From: Akkermansiaceae bacterium UBA5688
GTDB lineage: Bacteria; Verrucomicrobiota; Verrucomicrobiia; Verrucomicrobiales; Akkermansiaceae
DNA: 22,996 nucleotides
Assembly (NCBI GenBank): GCA_002420315.1
Contig: DIHU01000058.1
Coordinates: forward strand, 1 to 22,996
Reading direction: 5' to 3'
This document shows positions 1 through 8,666 of this stretch, piece by piece. Each line of letters opens with the position of its first letter. Within the stretch, counting starts at the first letter, position 1. The notes beneath the pieces are model-generated. The model was not told the origin of the DNA and made no database searches. It saw only the letters and a program-made list of their open reading frames with translations. A program made the position numbers and the translations under genes.

Positions 1-50
1 AAGATTATTCGTCGGCTTCACGATCAAGAGAGTAGTATTCCATCGACACA

Positions 51-80
51 TTGAAAGGCTTTCGAGACACTGCCTGTAAG
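51..80 (+). promoter_or_regulatory. Candidate sigma-70-type promoter for the DUF3311/symporter pair
   Basis: A -35-like TTGAAA (51-56, five of six consensus bases) is followed by an 18-base spacer and a -10-like TGTAAG (75-80, four of six). Transcription would start near base 87, leaving a leader of about 11 bases before the ATG at 98. This is a match by eye only. A short leader fits the lack of a ribosome binding site. Confidence 0.35.
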
Positions 81-97
81 CAATTATCACTCGTCCA

Positions 98-340
98 ATG
101 ACCAAGAAACAAATCATCTTCATCGTTTTCGTTCTCCTGCTCTTGCTTCATCAAGACAGCTGGAACTGGGATAACGCCAACCTAGTCTTGGGCTTTATGC
201 CCGTCGGACTCTTTTACCACGCCTGTTACTCTCTCGTCGCAGCTCTCTTCTGGGGCATCGTGATAAAGGTCGCCTGGCCTACCGAGCTCGAAGAATGGGC
301 GGAAGGTGGAGCCGACCAATCGGAAGGAGGCTCCAAATGA
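98..340 (+). CDS. Small DUF3311-type membrane protein paired with a symporter
   Basis: An 80-residue protein with two hydrophobic helices, about residues 6-19 and 38-58, and a short acidic C-terminal tail rich in Glu and Gly. Size, two-helix layout and position directly before a sodium:solute symporter match the DUF3311 family, whose members sit beside such symporters (for example yhjC-yhjB in Bacillus). An analogous pairing with another small family is yhdT-panF in E. coli. Its last codon overlaps the symporter start as ATGA (337-340), so the two are probably translationally coupled. No Shine-Dalgarno sequence precedes its ATG. A role as accessory subunit or stabiliser of the transporter is inferred from this pairing. 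The family assignment rests on pattern and context, not on a profile search. Confidence 0.75.
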   Translation: MTKKQIIFIVFVLLLLLHQDSWNWDNANLVLGFMPVGLFYHACYSLVAALFWGIVIKVAWPTELEEWAEGGADQSEGGSK

Positions 341-1854
341 CCACCGTCATCGTCATCGCGATTTATCTAGGCCTCCTTCTCGGGCTCGCCCTCTTTTCTA
401 AGACCCTATTTCGGGGAACTTCAAAGGACTATTTCGTCGCCAGCCACTCCATCGGCCCCTTCATGTTGCTGATGTCGGTCTTCGGCACCACCATGACCGC
501 TTTCGCTCTCGTCGGCTCGACCGGCAAGGCTTTTGAGCGAGGCATCGGAACTTACGGCCTCATGGCCTCGTCGTCCGGACTCATTCATGCCGCCTGCTTT
601 CTCCTGATCGGCATCAAACTCTGGGCCATCGGCAAACGCTATGGCTACGTCACCCAGATTCAATACTTCCGCGACCGCTTCGAAACCAAAGCCTTCGGCT
701 ACCTCCTATTCCCAATCCTGGTCCTCCTTGTTATCCCCTATCTTCTTATCGGAATCATCGGAGCCGGCAAAACTATCGCCGGAGTCACTGGAGCAAAGAT
801 CACCCCAAAGGGCACCATCCCCGGCGTCTTTCCTGAGTGGACAGACAACGGAGCCATCCCCCCTTGGTTCACCGGACTTGTCATCAGCGCGGTCGTTTTA
901 ACCTACATCTTTGCAGGTGGATCACGCGCTGCTGCCTGGGCCAATACCTTCCAAACCATTGTCTTCATGATCATGGGAGTTCTTGCCTTCTATTTGATTT
1001 CGGATCGACTCGGAGGGCTCGGAGCAGCCATCGAACAGGCCAAGGACTCTCACAAAGTCCGCACCCTCTCAGAAGGAGGTGAAATCGGAGTCTCCCACTG
1101 GACCTTCCTCAGCTACATGTTCATTCCGCTTAGTGTTGGAATGTTCCCCCACCTCTTTCAGCATTGGCTGACCGCGAAGAGCGCAAAGAGCTTCAAGCTC
1201 ACCGTCGTCGCACACCCCATTTGCATCGCCATCGTCTGGGTCCCCTGTGTACTCATCGGCATCTGGGCCACTGGTCTCTTCGACTCCGGAATTCCTAGCG
1301 GAGCCATCCTCGCCAAAACGGTCGGCGTTCTCGTTAAAGACCCCGTCATCGTGGGACTGGTCACAGCCGGGATTCTAGCAGCCATCATGTCGTCACTCGA
1401 CTCTCAGTTCCTGTGCCTTGGCACCATGTTCACCAACGATATTGTTCTCCATCGTGCTAAAAAGAAATACTCCGACAAACAAATCCTCTTCATGGCACGG
1501 GGCTTCATCGTAGCCATCGTAGTTCTCACCTACATCGTTGCGCTCCTTCTCTATGAGAGAAGCGTCTTCGATCTTGCTATATGGTGCTTCTCCGGCTTCG
1601 CTGCTTTAACCCCTCTTGTTATCGCTGCCCTCTACTGGAAGCGCGCGACCAAAGTAGGAGCTTACTCCTGCGTCATCGCAGTCTTTATCAGCTGGCTCAC
1701 CTTCTTCGCGATGGCAGGATTCGGTGGCGAATACTTTGTCTTTGGAGGCATCGTCCCAGCCGCCATCATGTGGTTCATCGGTGCCGGCGCCATGATTATT
1801 GGCTCGCTCGTCTCACGACCACCTAGCGAAAAAACCCTCACCAAGTTTTTTTAG
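337..1854 (+). CDS. Sodium:solute symporter (SSS family)
   Basis: A 505-residue inner-membrane protein with about 13 hydrophobic segments, the usual size for SSS transporters such as PanF, PutP and YhjB. The N-terminal region has the family pattern of a short first helix, a conserved GTSKDYFVA stretch and a GTTMTAF helix (Na+-binding helix 1 region). A GGSRAAAWANTFQ segment in the middle fits the SSS signature region. The frame is open upstream to a possible start at 295, but the ATG at 337 is preferred: it overlaps the upstream stop and has a clear GGAAGGAGG at 322-330, six bases away. That is the only strong ribosome binding site in the window. Substrate unknown; the small partner protein suggests the PanF/YhjB-like branch (an organic acid or similar anion). 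Confidence 0.9.
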   Translation: MTTVIVIAIYLGLLLGLALFSKTLFRGTSKDYFVASHSIGPFMLLMSVFGTTMTAFALVGSTGKAFERGIGTYGLMASSSGLIHAACFLLIGIKLWAIGKRYGYVTQIQYFRDRFETKAFGYLLFPILVLLVIPYLLIGIIGAGKTIAGVTGAKITPKGTIPGVFPEWTDNGAIPPWFTGLVISAVVLTYIFAGGSRAAAWANTFQTIVFMIMGVLAFYLISDRLGGLGAAIEQAKDSHKVRTLSEGGEIGVSHWTFLSYMFIPLSVGMFPHLFQHWLTAKSAKSFKLTVVAHPICIAIVWVPCVLIGIWATGLFDSGIPSGAILAKTVGVLVKDPVIVGLVTAGILAAIMSSLDSQFLCLGTMFTNDIVLHRAKKKYSDKQILFMARGFIVAIVVLTYIVALLLYERSVFDLAIWCFSGFAALTPLVIAALYWKRATKVGAYSCVIAVFISWLTFFAMAGFGGEYFVFGGIVPAAIMWFIGAGAMIIGSLVSRPPSEKTLTKFF

Positions 1855-1886
1855 ACGATAGCTAGACTTACCCGTAAATCATTTCG

Positions 1887-1913
1887 ACCCCTGGGAACAC
1901 CCCGGGGTTTTTT
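1887..1913 (+). terminator. Intrinsic terminator after the symporter
   Basis: A GC-rich hairpin: ACCCC (1887-1891) pairs with GGGGT (1904-1908). One T-C mismatch separates this from an inner GGG/CCC stem closed by an AACA loop, and TTTTTT (1908-1913) follows directly. It lies 33 bases after the symporter stop and isolates that unit from the moxR operon. Confidence 0.85.
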
Positions 1914-2002
1914 CTTAGTTCAATCCAGTCGCTTCCCGACCTCAATTCCCCAGTCCACCAGTAGCCGTTCTATCCGCTCTTCTTTCTCAGCCTTGCGTCC
2001 CC

Positions 2003-2037
2003 TACAATCGAATGACATAGCCTTGGAAAATTCCAAG
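2003..2037 (+). promoter_or_regulatory. Candidate -10 box and 16-bp palindromic operator upstream of moxR
   Basis: TACAAT (2003-2008) matches five of six bases of the -10 consensus, but the -35 region is poor (TTCTTT near 1980). Just downstream lies a perfect inverted repeat, CTTGGAA (2022-2028) and TTCCAAG (2031-2037), separated by AA. If transcription starts near 2015, the palindrome sits at about +7 to +22, a position where a bound dimeric regulator would block initiation. No regulator gene is adjacent. The rest of the 255-base gap (1855-2109) shows nothing further that can be supported. Confidence 0.35.
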
Positions 2038-2109
2038 TTCCATCCTTTCCCTAAGGCCTCCTAACAGCTACACACCCGCCTCGCGAGATCGCATTCCTTC
2101 TGCAAATCA

Positions 2110-3102
2110 ATGACCGCTGATAAAACTTCCCATACTAAAACCGCAACCTATTTGGCGAATATCCGTGAACGTGTTGGACGGATCGTCGTCGGTCAGGACG
2201 TGGTCGTTGAGCGAACCCTTATTGCTCTCCTCACCTCCGGCCACCTCCTCCTGGAGGGGATGCCAGGCCTTGCCAAGACTCTCCTCGTCAACACAATCTC
2301 TAAGGCGCTCCACCTCGACTTCCGTCGAATCCAATTCACGATTGACCTTCTCCCATCCGATATCCTGGGCACGGAAATTCTCGACGAAAAATCTGGCGAA
2401 TTCCGCACTCACCAAGGCCCTATCTTTACAAATCTTCTTCTCACAGACGAGATCAACCGAGCCGCTCCCAAAGTCCAAGGCGCTCTTCTCGAATCCATGC
2501 AAGAGCGAAAAGTCACCCTTGGTGCAGAAACCTTCTCGCTTCCAACACCATTCCTTGTGATCGCAACACAGAATCCGATCGAACAATCAGGAACTTTCGA
2601 ACTTCCCGAAGCTCAGCTTGACCGCTTCATGCTCTGCCACCGACTCGGCTACCCCAAACCCGAGGAAGAAGAAGAAATCCTTCGTCGAAACCTCAAACTT
2701 GGCGTTGAAAAGAAGGGGGAAGGCGCTGTCGCTCGAACCGAATTCGACCTCGTCGCCGACGATGCTGTCGGCACGCCGCAGGATCTCGTCAACGCCATGG
2801 AAGCGACCCACGATATTTATGTCAGCGAAGTCTTGCTGAAACACGTCGTAGATATCGTGGAACGTACCCGGAATCACCCCGACCTTGAAATGGGCTGCTC
2901 GCCTCGTGCCGGCATTTCTCTTCTTAAGGCCTCGCGTGCTCGCGCTCTCATTCAAGGTCGTGACTATGCCATACCTGAAGATATTTTCGCTCTTGCGGAA
3001 GACGTCTGCCTCCATCGAATTCGCCTCTCCTATGAAGCCCTTGCTGAAGGAAAAACACCCAAAGCTGTCCTCCAACAGATCCTCACCGATTCAATTTCGT
3101 AA
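2110..3102 (+). CDS. moxR: MoxR-family AAA+ ATPase
   Basis: A 330-residue cytosolic ATPase of the usual MoxR length. Visible motifs are Walker A GMPGLAKT at residues 50-57, Walker B LLLTDEINRA at 109-118 (Asp113, Glu114), sensor-1 ATQNP at 152-156, and the MoxR signature region ending in LPEAQLDRF near residue 173. The C-terminal helical lid contains SPRAG near residue 265 (sensor-2 region). MoxR ATPases act as chaperone-like motors that insert cofactors or mature complexes together with VWA proteins. Here it heads an operon with a DUF58 gene and two VWA genes, the classic arrangement of the Bat aerotolerance locus. The start at 2110 lacks a Shine-Dalgarno sequence but is the first ATG of the conserved region. 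The client complex cannot be read from the sequence. Confidence 0.93.
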   Translation: MTADKTSHTKTATYLANIRERVGRIVVGQDVVVERTLIALLTSGHLLLEGMPGLAKTLLVNTISKALHLDFRRIQFTIDLLPSDILGTEILDEKSGEFRTHQGPIFTNLLLTDEINRAAPKVQGALLESMQERKVTLGAETFSLPTPFLVIATQNPIEQSGTFELPEAQLDRFMLCHRLGYPKPEEEEEILRRNLKLGVEKKGEGAVARTEFDLVADDAVGTPQDLVNAMEATHDIYVSEVLLKHVVDIVERTRNHPDLEMGCSPRAGISLLKASRARALIQGRDYAIPEDIFALAEDVCLHRIRLSYEALAEGKTPKAVLQQILTDSIS

Positions 3103-3152
3103 TCATCGGTGCTAATTATAATACGCGTCCCAACATCACCTTCGGCTTTAAA

Positions 3153-4007
3153 ATGCCCCTTCTTACCGACCAGCAAACTAAGCCACTCGATTCGCGCCAG
3201 TTCCTGATTGCCGTAAAACGACTTGCCGACTCATTATCTTATGGCACGGACCGATCACCCTTTCTTGGTCAAGGTCTCGAGTACGTGCAATCGCGCCAGT
3301 ATGTTCCTGGTGACCCGGTCAAATCCATCGATTGGCGCATCACCGCCCGTACTGGCAAAGTCCACGTAAAGGAATACGAATCTCCTAAATCTCTTCCAGT
3401 GTGGTTCATCGTCGATACCTCAGCATCAATGGCTTTGTCATCAACCAAGATCTCTAAGTATCAAATCGCCACACAAATCGCAGGTGGACTCGCGCTCGCC
3501 TCCATCGACCGCGTTTCGCCCGTAGGCATCCTTGGAGCAGGTTCACGCGAACTCAATATAAAACCTTCACTTTCCCGCGAAACCATTCTGCAGTGGCTTC
3601 ACGAATTCCGAGCCTACCAATTTAACGAGCCCACTTGCCTAGGCGAAAAGCTCCTCGCCCTTAATCCGTCACTTGGCGAAAGCTCACTAATATTCGTGCT
3701 TTCTGATCTACACGATCCTAGCGCGATACCAGCACTTAAATTACTAGGACATCGCCATGACATCGTCGTCATCCCAGTTCGTGATCCAGCCGAAGACTTT
3801 ATTCCAGGAGCAGGCTTCATTCGCGGACGCGAAGTCGAGACCGGACACAAAGCTACTCTTTCGGCTAAGAGGCAATTCACCTCTCTGGAAGCTCTTACCA
3901 CCAATCTCAAAAAGGCCTCACTCGATCATTTCCCCATTCGTACTGACCAACCATTCTTGGCATCTCTTCGCCTCTTCCTTCAATCTCGAAACCTTCTCTC
4001 ACGATGA
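3153..4007 (+). CDS. DUF58 protein with VWA-like MIDAS fold
   Basis: A 284-residue soluble protein. It carries the DUF58 hallmark YVPGDPVKSIDWR at residues 50-62, followed by a MIDAS motif DTSASM at 88-93 in which the D-x-S-x-S residues are intact, so it may bind Mg2+ as a VWA domain. No signal peptide or membrane helix is visible, so it probably acts in the cytoplasm or on the inner face of the membrane. It is the second gene of the operon, 50 bases after moxR, the usual order in Bat-type loci. DUF58 proteins are thought to link MoxR to the membrane VWA proteins. Its stop overlaps the next start as ATGA (4004-4007). Confidence 0.9.
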   Translation: MPLLTDQQTKPLDSRQFLIAVKRLADSLSYGTDRSPFLGQGLEYVQSRQYVPGDPVKSIDWRITARTGKVHVKEYESPKSLPVWFIVDTSASMALSSTKISKYQIATQIAGGLALASIDRVSPVGILGAGSRELNIKPSLSRETILQWLHEFRAYQFNEPTCLGEKLLALNPSLGESSLIFVLSDLHDPSAIPALKLLGHRHDIVVIPVRDPAEDFIPGAGFIRGREVETGHKATLSAKRQFTSLEALTTNLKKASLDHFPIRTDQPFLASLRLFLQSRNLLSR

Positions 4008-4798
4008 TGAAAGCGCTCTTATTCTTTCTCATCAGCAGTCTTTGTTCGTTCAGCCAAACTAAGGCGCCTCTTGGGCTCCCCGAAACTCTCGAAGACCTCT
4101 ATATTCCCGGTCCAAAGATTGAGGTCATTCCCCGAACCAACAACGATTCTCCACTCGTAATTCGAATCCTAAAAATCAAACCTGCAGAGAATGGCTTCCG
4201 CTATGACCTGGAAATCTACGCGCTTGACCCCGGGACACACCGAATCTCCGAATTTCTACGCTACGCAACTGACCAAAGCCCGGTCCAATCTTTGGACGCC
4301 ACCTTCGAAGTGACGACCACTCACCCTCTCGACACTCTTCCGAAACCTTCCGAGCCAGAACCTGTCGAACTCGAGAAACTTGGTGGCTATCAAGACCTCA
4401 TCGTCGTTCTGGGAATCTTTTGGCTTTTGATCTTCCTCGCCATCATCTTCTACCGCAAAAAACCAGTGGCTGACTTGGTCGTAGAAAAACCACTTCTAAC
4501 TCTGCACGAAAAACTTCAAGCGCTTGTCTCAGCAGCGTCGCAAGGCGAATTAAATGACCAACAGCAAGCCAATCTCGAACGACTAATGATTGGCCATTGG
4601 AAAGAGCAGATCCCTGAAATTGAATCCCTTAGCCCCGCAAGAGCGCTCGTTGAACTCCGCAGTCATCCGGAAGCTTCACCTCTTATCTTGAAGCTTGAGG
4701 AATGGCTTCACGCACCCAACAAAAAACTCTCACGCGAAGAATTTCTTCCCCTTCTCACTCCCTACATGGAGAAGTCATCACTTAAGCCTCACCGTTAG
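4004..4798 (+). CDS. Exported single-pass membrane protein of the MoxR/VWA operon
   Basis: A 264-residue protein with an N-terminal hydrophobic signal (residues 3-18, ending near SFSQT), an extracytoplasmic domain to about residue 125, one transmembrane helix at 130-150 followed by RKK, and a cytosolic helical tail of about 110 residues. No specific family is recognised with certainty. The layout resembles the BatD-like or DUF4381-like single-pass proteins found at this position in MoxR/VWA operons. It overlaps the DUF58 gene by four bases and precedes the first VWA gene by 15 bases, so it is part of the same transcript. The second ATG at 4007 could also be used. A role linking periplasmic events to the cytosolic ATPase is inferred from topology only. 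Confidence 0.78.
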   Translation: MMKALLFFLISSLCSFSQTKAPLGLPETLEDLYIPGPKIEVIPRTNNDSPLVIRILKIKPAENGFRYDLEIYALDPGTHRISEFLRYATDQSPVQSLDATFEVTTTHPLDTLPKPSEPEPVELEKLGGYQDLIVVLGIFWLLIFLAIIFYRKKPVADLVVEKPLLTLHEKLQALVSAASQGELNDQQQANLERLMIGHWKEQIPEIESLSPARALVELRSHPEASPLILKLEEWLHAPNKKLSREEFLPLLTPYMEKSSLKPHR

Positions 4799-4813
4799 GA
4801 TTTCAAACTCTAA

Positions 4814-5731
4814 ATGTCCTTCGCACACCCCATAGTTCTCATCGCACTTACCATTCCGATTCTTTTGATCGTTTTCCAATGGATCAAGCGTACGCGAGCT
4901 CTTCCACTCCCATTCGATTACCAAAAATTAAAGGACCGCAAATGGCTGGGTGTGCTCCTAAATATCGTCAACACTCTGCCCCACCTCATTTTGGCGGCGC
5001 TCATTCTCATCGCTGCTGGACCACGAGCCTTCGAGAGACCCAAGTCCGAACGCGAACTCACCAACATTCTCTTTTGCCTTGATGTCTCCGGCTCCATGGT
5101 CGCCAAATTTGGCGCGGGTGACCGCTATGACGCGGCCATGAGCTCGCTTAATGAATTTCTCGACTATCGGGACGGCGATGCCTTTTCACTCATGGTCTTC
5201 GGGGGCGATAACCTCCGCTGGGTTCCGCTCACCACCGACGTCTCAGCCTTCCGAAATGCCCCCGCATTTCTCCACCCGACCAAGCTTCCTCCGTGGTTTA
5301 ATGGCGGGACTTTCATTGGCAAAGCCCTCAAGCAAGCGCAGAAGGAGCTCCTTGCCTCGGAAAGTGGTGACCGCATGATCATTCTACTTTCAGACGGCGC
5401 TAGCTTTGATCTCTCGAATGGCAACGACCTCAAAATCGCTCGTGAACTCGCAGAAAATAATATTACCGTTTATGCCATTCACATCGGAGGAGGAGCTCCT
5501 CCAGCCGAGGTTTCCGTAGTTGCCTCGATCACTGGGGGAAAAACCTTTGCTGCCGGTGACCCCGGTGCCCTAAAAGCGGTCTTCCAGCGAATCGATGAAA
5601 TGGCGCAGGCTTCCCTTGTTCGACTCACGCCTGATCCCGTGGACAATTTTAAGCCTTACGTCATCACTGCCTTCTCTCTTGCCGGGGTTTACCTCCTCTC
5701 TCTCTTCGGACTTCGCTACACTCCTTGGTAA
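4814..5731 (+). CDS. Membrane-anchored VWA protein (BatA-like)
   Basis: A 305-residue protein with the BatA layout: hydrophobic N-terminal helices at about residues 7-23 and 55-69, a VWA domain from about 82 to 265, and a C-terminal transmembrane helix near 283-300. The MIDAS motif DVSGSM at 90-95 is complete. Further metal-site residues are the Thr in NGGTFIGKAL and the Asp in LLSDGAS, so metal-dependent protein binding is likely. It is the fourth gene of the moxR operon and its stop TAA overlaps the next ATG as TAATG (5729-5733). BatA proteins work with BatB and MoxR in envelope-stress or aerotolerance functions in Bacteroides and Leptospira; the assignment here is by domain and position. 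Confidence 0.88.
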   Translation: MSFAHPIVLIALTIPILLIVFQWIKRTRALPLPFDYQKLKDRKWLGVLLNIVNTLPHLILAALILIAAGPRAFERPKSERELTNILFCLDVSGSMVAKFGAGDRYDAAMSSLNEFLDYRDGDAFSLMVFGGDNLRWVPLTTDVSAFRNAPAFLHPTKLPPWFNGGTFIGKALKQAQKELLASESGDRMIILLSDGASFDLSNGNDLKIARELAENNITVYAIHIGGGAPPAEVSVVASITGGKTFAAGDPGALKAVFQRIDEMAQASLVRLTPDPVDNFKPYVITAFSLAGVYLLSLFGLRYTPW

Positions 5732-6696
5732 TGTTCTTTCCCATTCTTGTCGCAGCAACTACCGCAGTCCTCGCGACTGGTGCGGAGGTGCTTCACTCCA
5801 TGCGAATCAGGAAGGTTCGTCACCTCGCCTTCGGACCAGCGGGAGGCTTCTCAGCACCCACCATTCTTGCCCCCGTCCTAAGAGTCCTTTTCCTCGGCGG
5901 CCTAGCTTGGGCCCTCACCACACTCTACCTACTGGAACCAAAAGCACATCGTTCTGAGGTCAAAGAGATTGAGCCAAATGAACGACGCCACCTTCTCCTT
6001 GTCCTCGATGTTTCTCCATCGATGAAACTAAAGGACTCTGGAGAGGATTCCGGCTTAACCCGAACTCAACGCAGTTCCAAACTCGTTCAATCTTTGCTAA
6101 AACGTACTACCGATGTCAAACTACACATCACCATGGTCGCGGTTTACAATGGCGCAAAACCAGTCGTCCAAGAAAGCCGCGACCTTGAAGTCATCCTTAA
6201 CTTTCTAGACGGCATGGATATGTCTTCAGTTTTTCCGGTAGGAAAAACTCGTCTCTTTGATGGCCTTGAGGAGGCCGCAAAAATCGCCCGCAACTGGCCA
6301 TCAAATTCCGCCACCCTGCTTTTAGTTAGTGATGGCGACACCGTCCCCGCAACCGGAATGCCGAAGATGCCCCCGTCGATCGACGGCGTTCTTGTGATGG
6401 GTGTGGGCAACCCGACCAAAGGCTCTATGATAGACGGTCGACAGTCGCGCCAGGACGTTGGCGCTTTGCAGCAAATCGCATCTCGCCTGGGGGGGCAATA
6501 TCATGACGGCAATATGCGCCATGTGCCCAGCTCCGTGCTCAATGGTCTAGGGTCACTCAAGACAGACGAGGAAGGTCTCAAGCTCACTCTTCGTGAATAT
6601 GCGCTTATCACTGGAATAAGCTCCGCACTTGGCCTAGCGATTCTTCCCCTCCTGCTCTACTTCTTCGCTTCTCCCTTTAAGCCTGGCACTTCTTAG
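5731..6696 (+). CDS. Second membrane-anchored VWA protein (BatB-like)
   Basis: A 321-residue protein with hydrophobic helices near residues 3-18 and 42-68, a VWA domain from about 85 to 280, and a C-terminal transmembrane helix around 293-312. The MIDAS motif reads DVSPSM (93-98): the metal-binding D-x-S-x-S is kept although a Pro replaces the usual Gly. The Thr in GKTRLFDGL and the Asp in LVSDGDT complete the site. The ATG at 5731 is preferred over an in-frame TTG at 5725 because it overlaps the stop of the preceding VWA gene by one base. It is the last gene of the operon: its stop lies six bases from the stop of the convergent esterase gene, with no obvious terminator between them. Confidence 0.87.
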   Translation: MFFPILVAATTAVLATGAEVLHSMRIRKVRHLAFGPAGGFSAPTILAPVLRVLFLGGLAWALTTLYLLEPKAHRSEVKEIEPNERRHLLLVLDVSPSMKLKDSGEDSGLTRTQRSSKLVQSLLKRTTDVKLHITMVAVYNGAKPVVQESRDLEVILNFLDGMDMSSVFPVGKTRLFDGLEEAAKIARNWPSNSATLLLVSDGDTVPATGMPKMPPSIDGVLVMGVGNPTKGSMIDGRQSRQDVGALQQIASRLGGQYHDGNMRHVPSSVLNGLGSLKTDEEGLKLTLREYALITGISSALGLAILPLLLYFFASPFKPGTS

Positions 6697-6702
6697 CCGA
6701 CC

Positions 6703-7839
6703 TCACTTGGGAAACTGCACTTTTTGATTTGGCTTTAAAAGTCCCTCGGGCACTGGATGGTCTTTCCCAAAAACAAAGAGAGTAATTGGATCAATCAATT
6801 CGACTTTTGATTCGTCAGCCAACTTCCGGTTCAACTTAAACTGTTCCGCCACAAAGTCATAAAGAGCCATTCGCTTTGACTTCCCATAGTCATGCTTCTC
6901 CTCAGGGAGATGAATATTCTTCACCTTCTCTTCCTTACCGTAAAGTTGGTAGATTTTCCGAAGAAATGGAAATTCTAGAGTCGGAGTGTGTTTAGTCCAG
7001 TCATCGCCATTTGAAATTAGTAACTGCGGCTTGGGAGCAAACAGTGCTGCGATCTCAGCATTATTTGTAACATGAGTGTCACGAACGTGAACCGGTAAAC
7101 CACTCTCACACCGACAACCGCCGAAAAAATGACAGGACACCATGACGCACGGCGCTGAAAGAGTGATCCGATCATCAAGGGCCGCAATCAAAAACGACTG
7201 CGTCCCACCACCTGAAGCTCCCGTCACACCCACCCGTTTCCGATCAGCACCTGGCAACTCGAGCACATAATCGAGAGCTCTCACCGAATTCCAAGTTTGT
7301 AATGCCATGACTTGAGGATCCCAGCGGTGCTCCCACCCCATCCGTTTGGAGTCACCATACCCAACCATCTCATAAGCAAAGATTCCGCAACCCATGCGCG
7401 CTAATGCACCACAGCGATATTGCATCTCATCGCGGTGTCTTCCATGATGGTGAAGATCCTCCTTAGACCAATGGCCATGGGGACAAAGAAAGACCGGCAT
7501 TTTATCGACGGCAATTTTGGGCAGATAGAGATTACCGCACAAAAAGTATCCAGGGATTGTTTCAATCCCGACATTTTCGACGGTGTATCCATCTCGCTCA
7601 ACTCGAGAATGCCTAACAATCCGCATCTTGGTTTTTTTAGGCCATTTCTTGAACCCTATCCCATCCCGGATGCCACCTCGGACCAACTCCCGCCTCACCT
7701 GCCAACTCTCCGGATCCTTGGCTATATCCCCAATAGTTTGCAGCTCCTTCCGACTCTCGTCAAGAGTTCGGAACTGACCCACCCGCAACTCGCCCCACAG
7801 CAATCCAATTGAACAAAAAACAACTCCGGTCCATTTCAT
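6703..7839 (-). CDS. Secreted alpha/beta-hydrolase (acetylxylan-esterase-like)
   Basis: A 378-residue protein beginning with a signal peptide (hydrophobic residues 5-15, likely cut near WGELR). The hydrolase fold is shown by CPHGHW at 119-124 (oxyanion region), the nucleophile elbow GASGGG at 207-212 with catalytic Ser209, an acid in ISNGDD (Asp279 or Asp280) and the catalytic His316 in EKHDYG. Length and layout resemble the acetylxylan-esterase/dienelactone-hydrolase-like exported proteins common in planctomycetes and verrucomicrobia. The substrate is probably an acylated glycan, but this is inference. It lies antisense between the VWA operon and the downstream TPR-like gene, so it interrupts what looks like one functional locus. 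No Shine-Dalgarno sequence is visible before the ATG. Confidence 0.82.
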   Translation of the reverse strand: MKWTGVVFCSIGLLWGELRVGQFRTLDESRKELQTIGDIAKDPESWQVRRELVRGGIRDGIGFKKWPKKTKMRIVRHSRVERDGYTVENVGIETIPGYFLCGNLYLPKIAVDKMPVFLCPHGHWSKEDLHHHGRHRDEMQYRCGALARMGCGIFAYEMVGYGDSKRMGWEHRWDPQVMALQTWNSVRALDYVLELPGADRKRVGVTGASGGGTQSFLIAALDDRITLSAPCVMVSCHFFGGCRCESGLPVHVRDTHVTNNAEIAALFAPKPQLLISNGDDWTKHTPTLEFPFLRKIYQLYGKEEKVKNIHLPEEKHDYGKSKRMALYDFVAEQFKLNRKLADESKVELIDPITLFVFGKDHPVPEGLLKPNQKVQFPK

Positions 7840-8036
7840 AGCCGAAACTCTAACTATTCATTCTCAATAAATCCAAATAGATTTTCACCTCAGGGGCAAA
7901 CTAAACTCTGATTTCTTAATCCAATCCCGGTGCGATCGAATCAAAACCCGCTGACGGATCACTTTACGCACAACCTTATCAGGAGCTCAAAGTAATCTCA
8001 TACTTGCCACAAGGTGAATTGGCCCGAGGGTCGGGG

Positions 8037-8657
8037 ATGTTTATCTCAACTCAGGAACTGGAAGCGATGGCCAAGCTGACTCGCGTCCAACTTGCCACCT
8101 CTCTTCCTGGTCCAAAACCGATCTGTCTCATCGGGACTCGCTCCACTGCCGGGATCACTAATCTCGCACCATTTTCAAGCATCACTCATCTTGGATCCAA
8201 CCCGATTCTTCTTGGAATGGTGACCCGTCCCGACACTGTTGATAGGCACACTCTAAAAAATATTCTCGTGACGCGGGGATGGAGCCTCAACCACGTCACG
8301 GAAGAAATCTTAGAAAAAGCCCACCAATGCTCGGCCCGCTACCCTACCGGAATCTCTGAGTTTGATGAAACTGGCCTAACCGAAGCCTACCACCCAAACT
8401 TTGGGGCCCCCTTCGTCAAAGAAAGTCCACTTCACGTTGGGCTCACTCTCGAGGAAATCATTGATATCCCTTCAAACAACACCAAGCTCATAGTGGGACG
8501 CGCGAAATTCATTAACCTGCCAGATCATACCCTCAGCGAAGATGGCTCGATAGACCTTCCCAAGCTTGGCACCGTCGCTTCCACCGCCCTCGACACCTAT
8601 TTCTCCATCAATGAAATTTGCCGACTCCCTTACGCCAAGCCGACTTCGTCCCCCTGA
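8037..8657 (+). CDS. Flavin-reductase-like (FMN-binding split-barrel) protein
   Basis: About 206 residues from the ATG at 8037. The frame is open to a TTG at 8004, but the ATG follows GAGGG (8026-8030) and gives the cleaner N-terminus. The fold is suggested by the stretch around LAPFSSITHLGSNPILLG, matching the FMN-phosphate-binding strand/loop of the flavin reductase/pyridoxamine-oxidase-like split barrel, and by a C-terminal VGRAKFINLP strand. Its closest local relative is the protein at 14539-15138, which has the equivalent APFSFFNVFGSNPPLVAFA. Such proteins bind FMN or reduce flavins with NAD(P)H; the electron partner is unknown. The gene starts divergently from the esterase, with a gap of about 197 bases in which no confident promoter was found. 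Confidence 0.75.
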   Translation: MFISTQELEAMAKLTRVQLATSLPGPKPICLIGTRSTAGITNLAPFSSITHLGSNPILLGMVTRPDTVDRHTLKNILVTRGWSLNHVTEEILEKAHQCSARYPTGISEFDETGLTEAYHPNFGAPFVKESPLHVGLTLEEIIDIPSNNTKLIVGRAKFINLPDHTLSEDGSIDLPKLGTVASTALDTYFSINEICRLPYAKPTSSP

Positions 8658-8666
8658 AAAGGGACC

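Noticed and set aside
1..54. Open frame at the left edge, reading KIIRRLHDQESSIPSTH then stop
   Set aside because: It could be the end of an upstream gene, but 17 residues give no family signal and a second frame is open to base 78. It cannot be assigned.
2107..3075. Two adjacent long minus-strand open frames (159 and 162 residues) covering moxR
   Set aside because: They mirror the codon pattern of the well-supported moxR gene, have no domain or start signal, and arise from few stop codons in the antisense frame.
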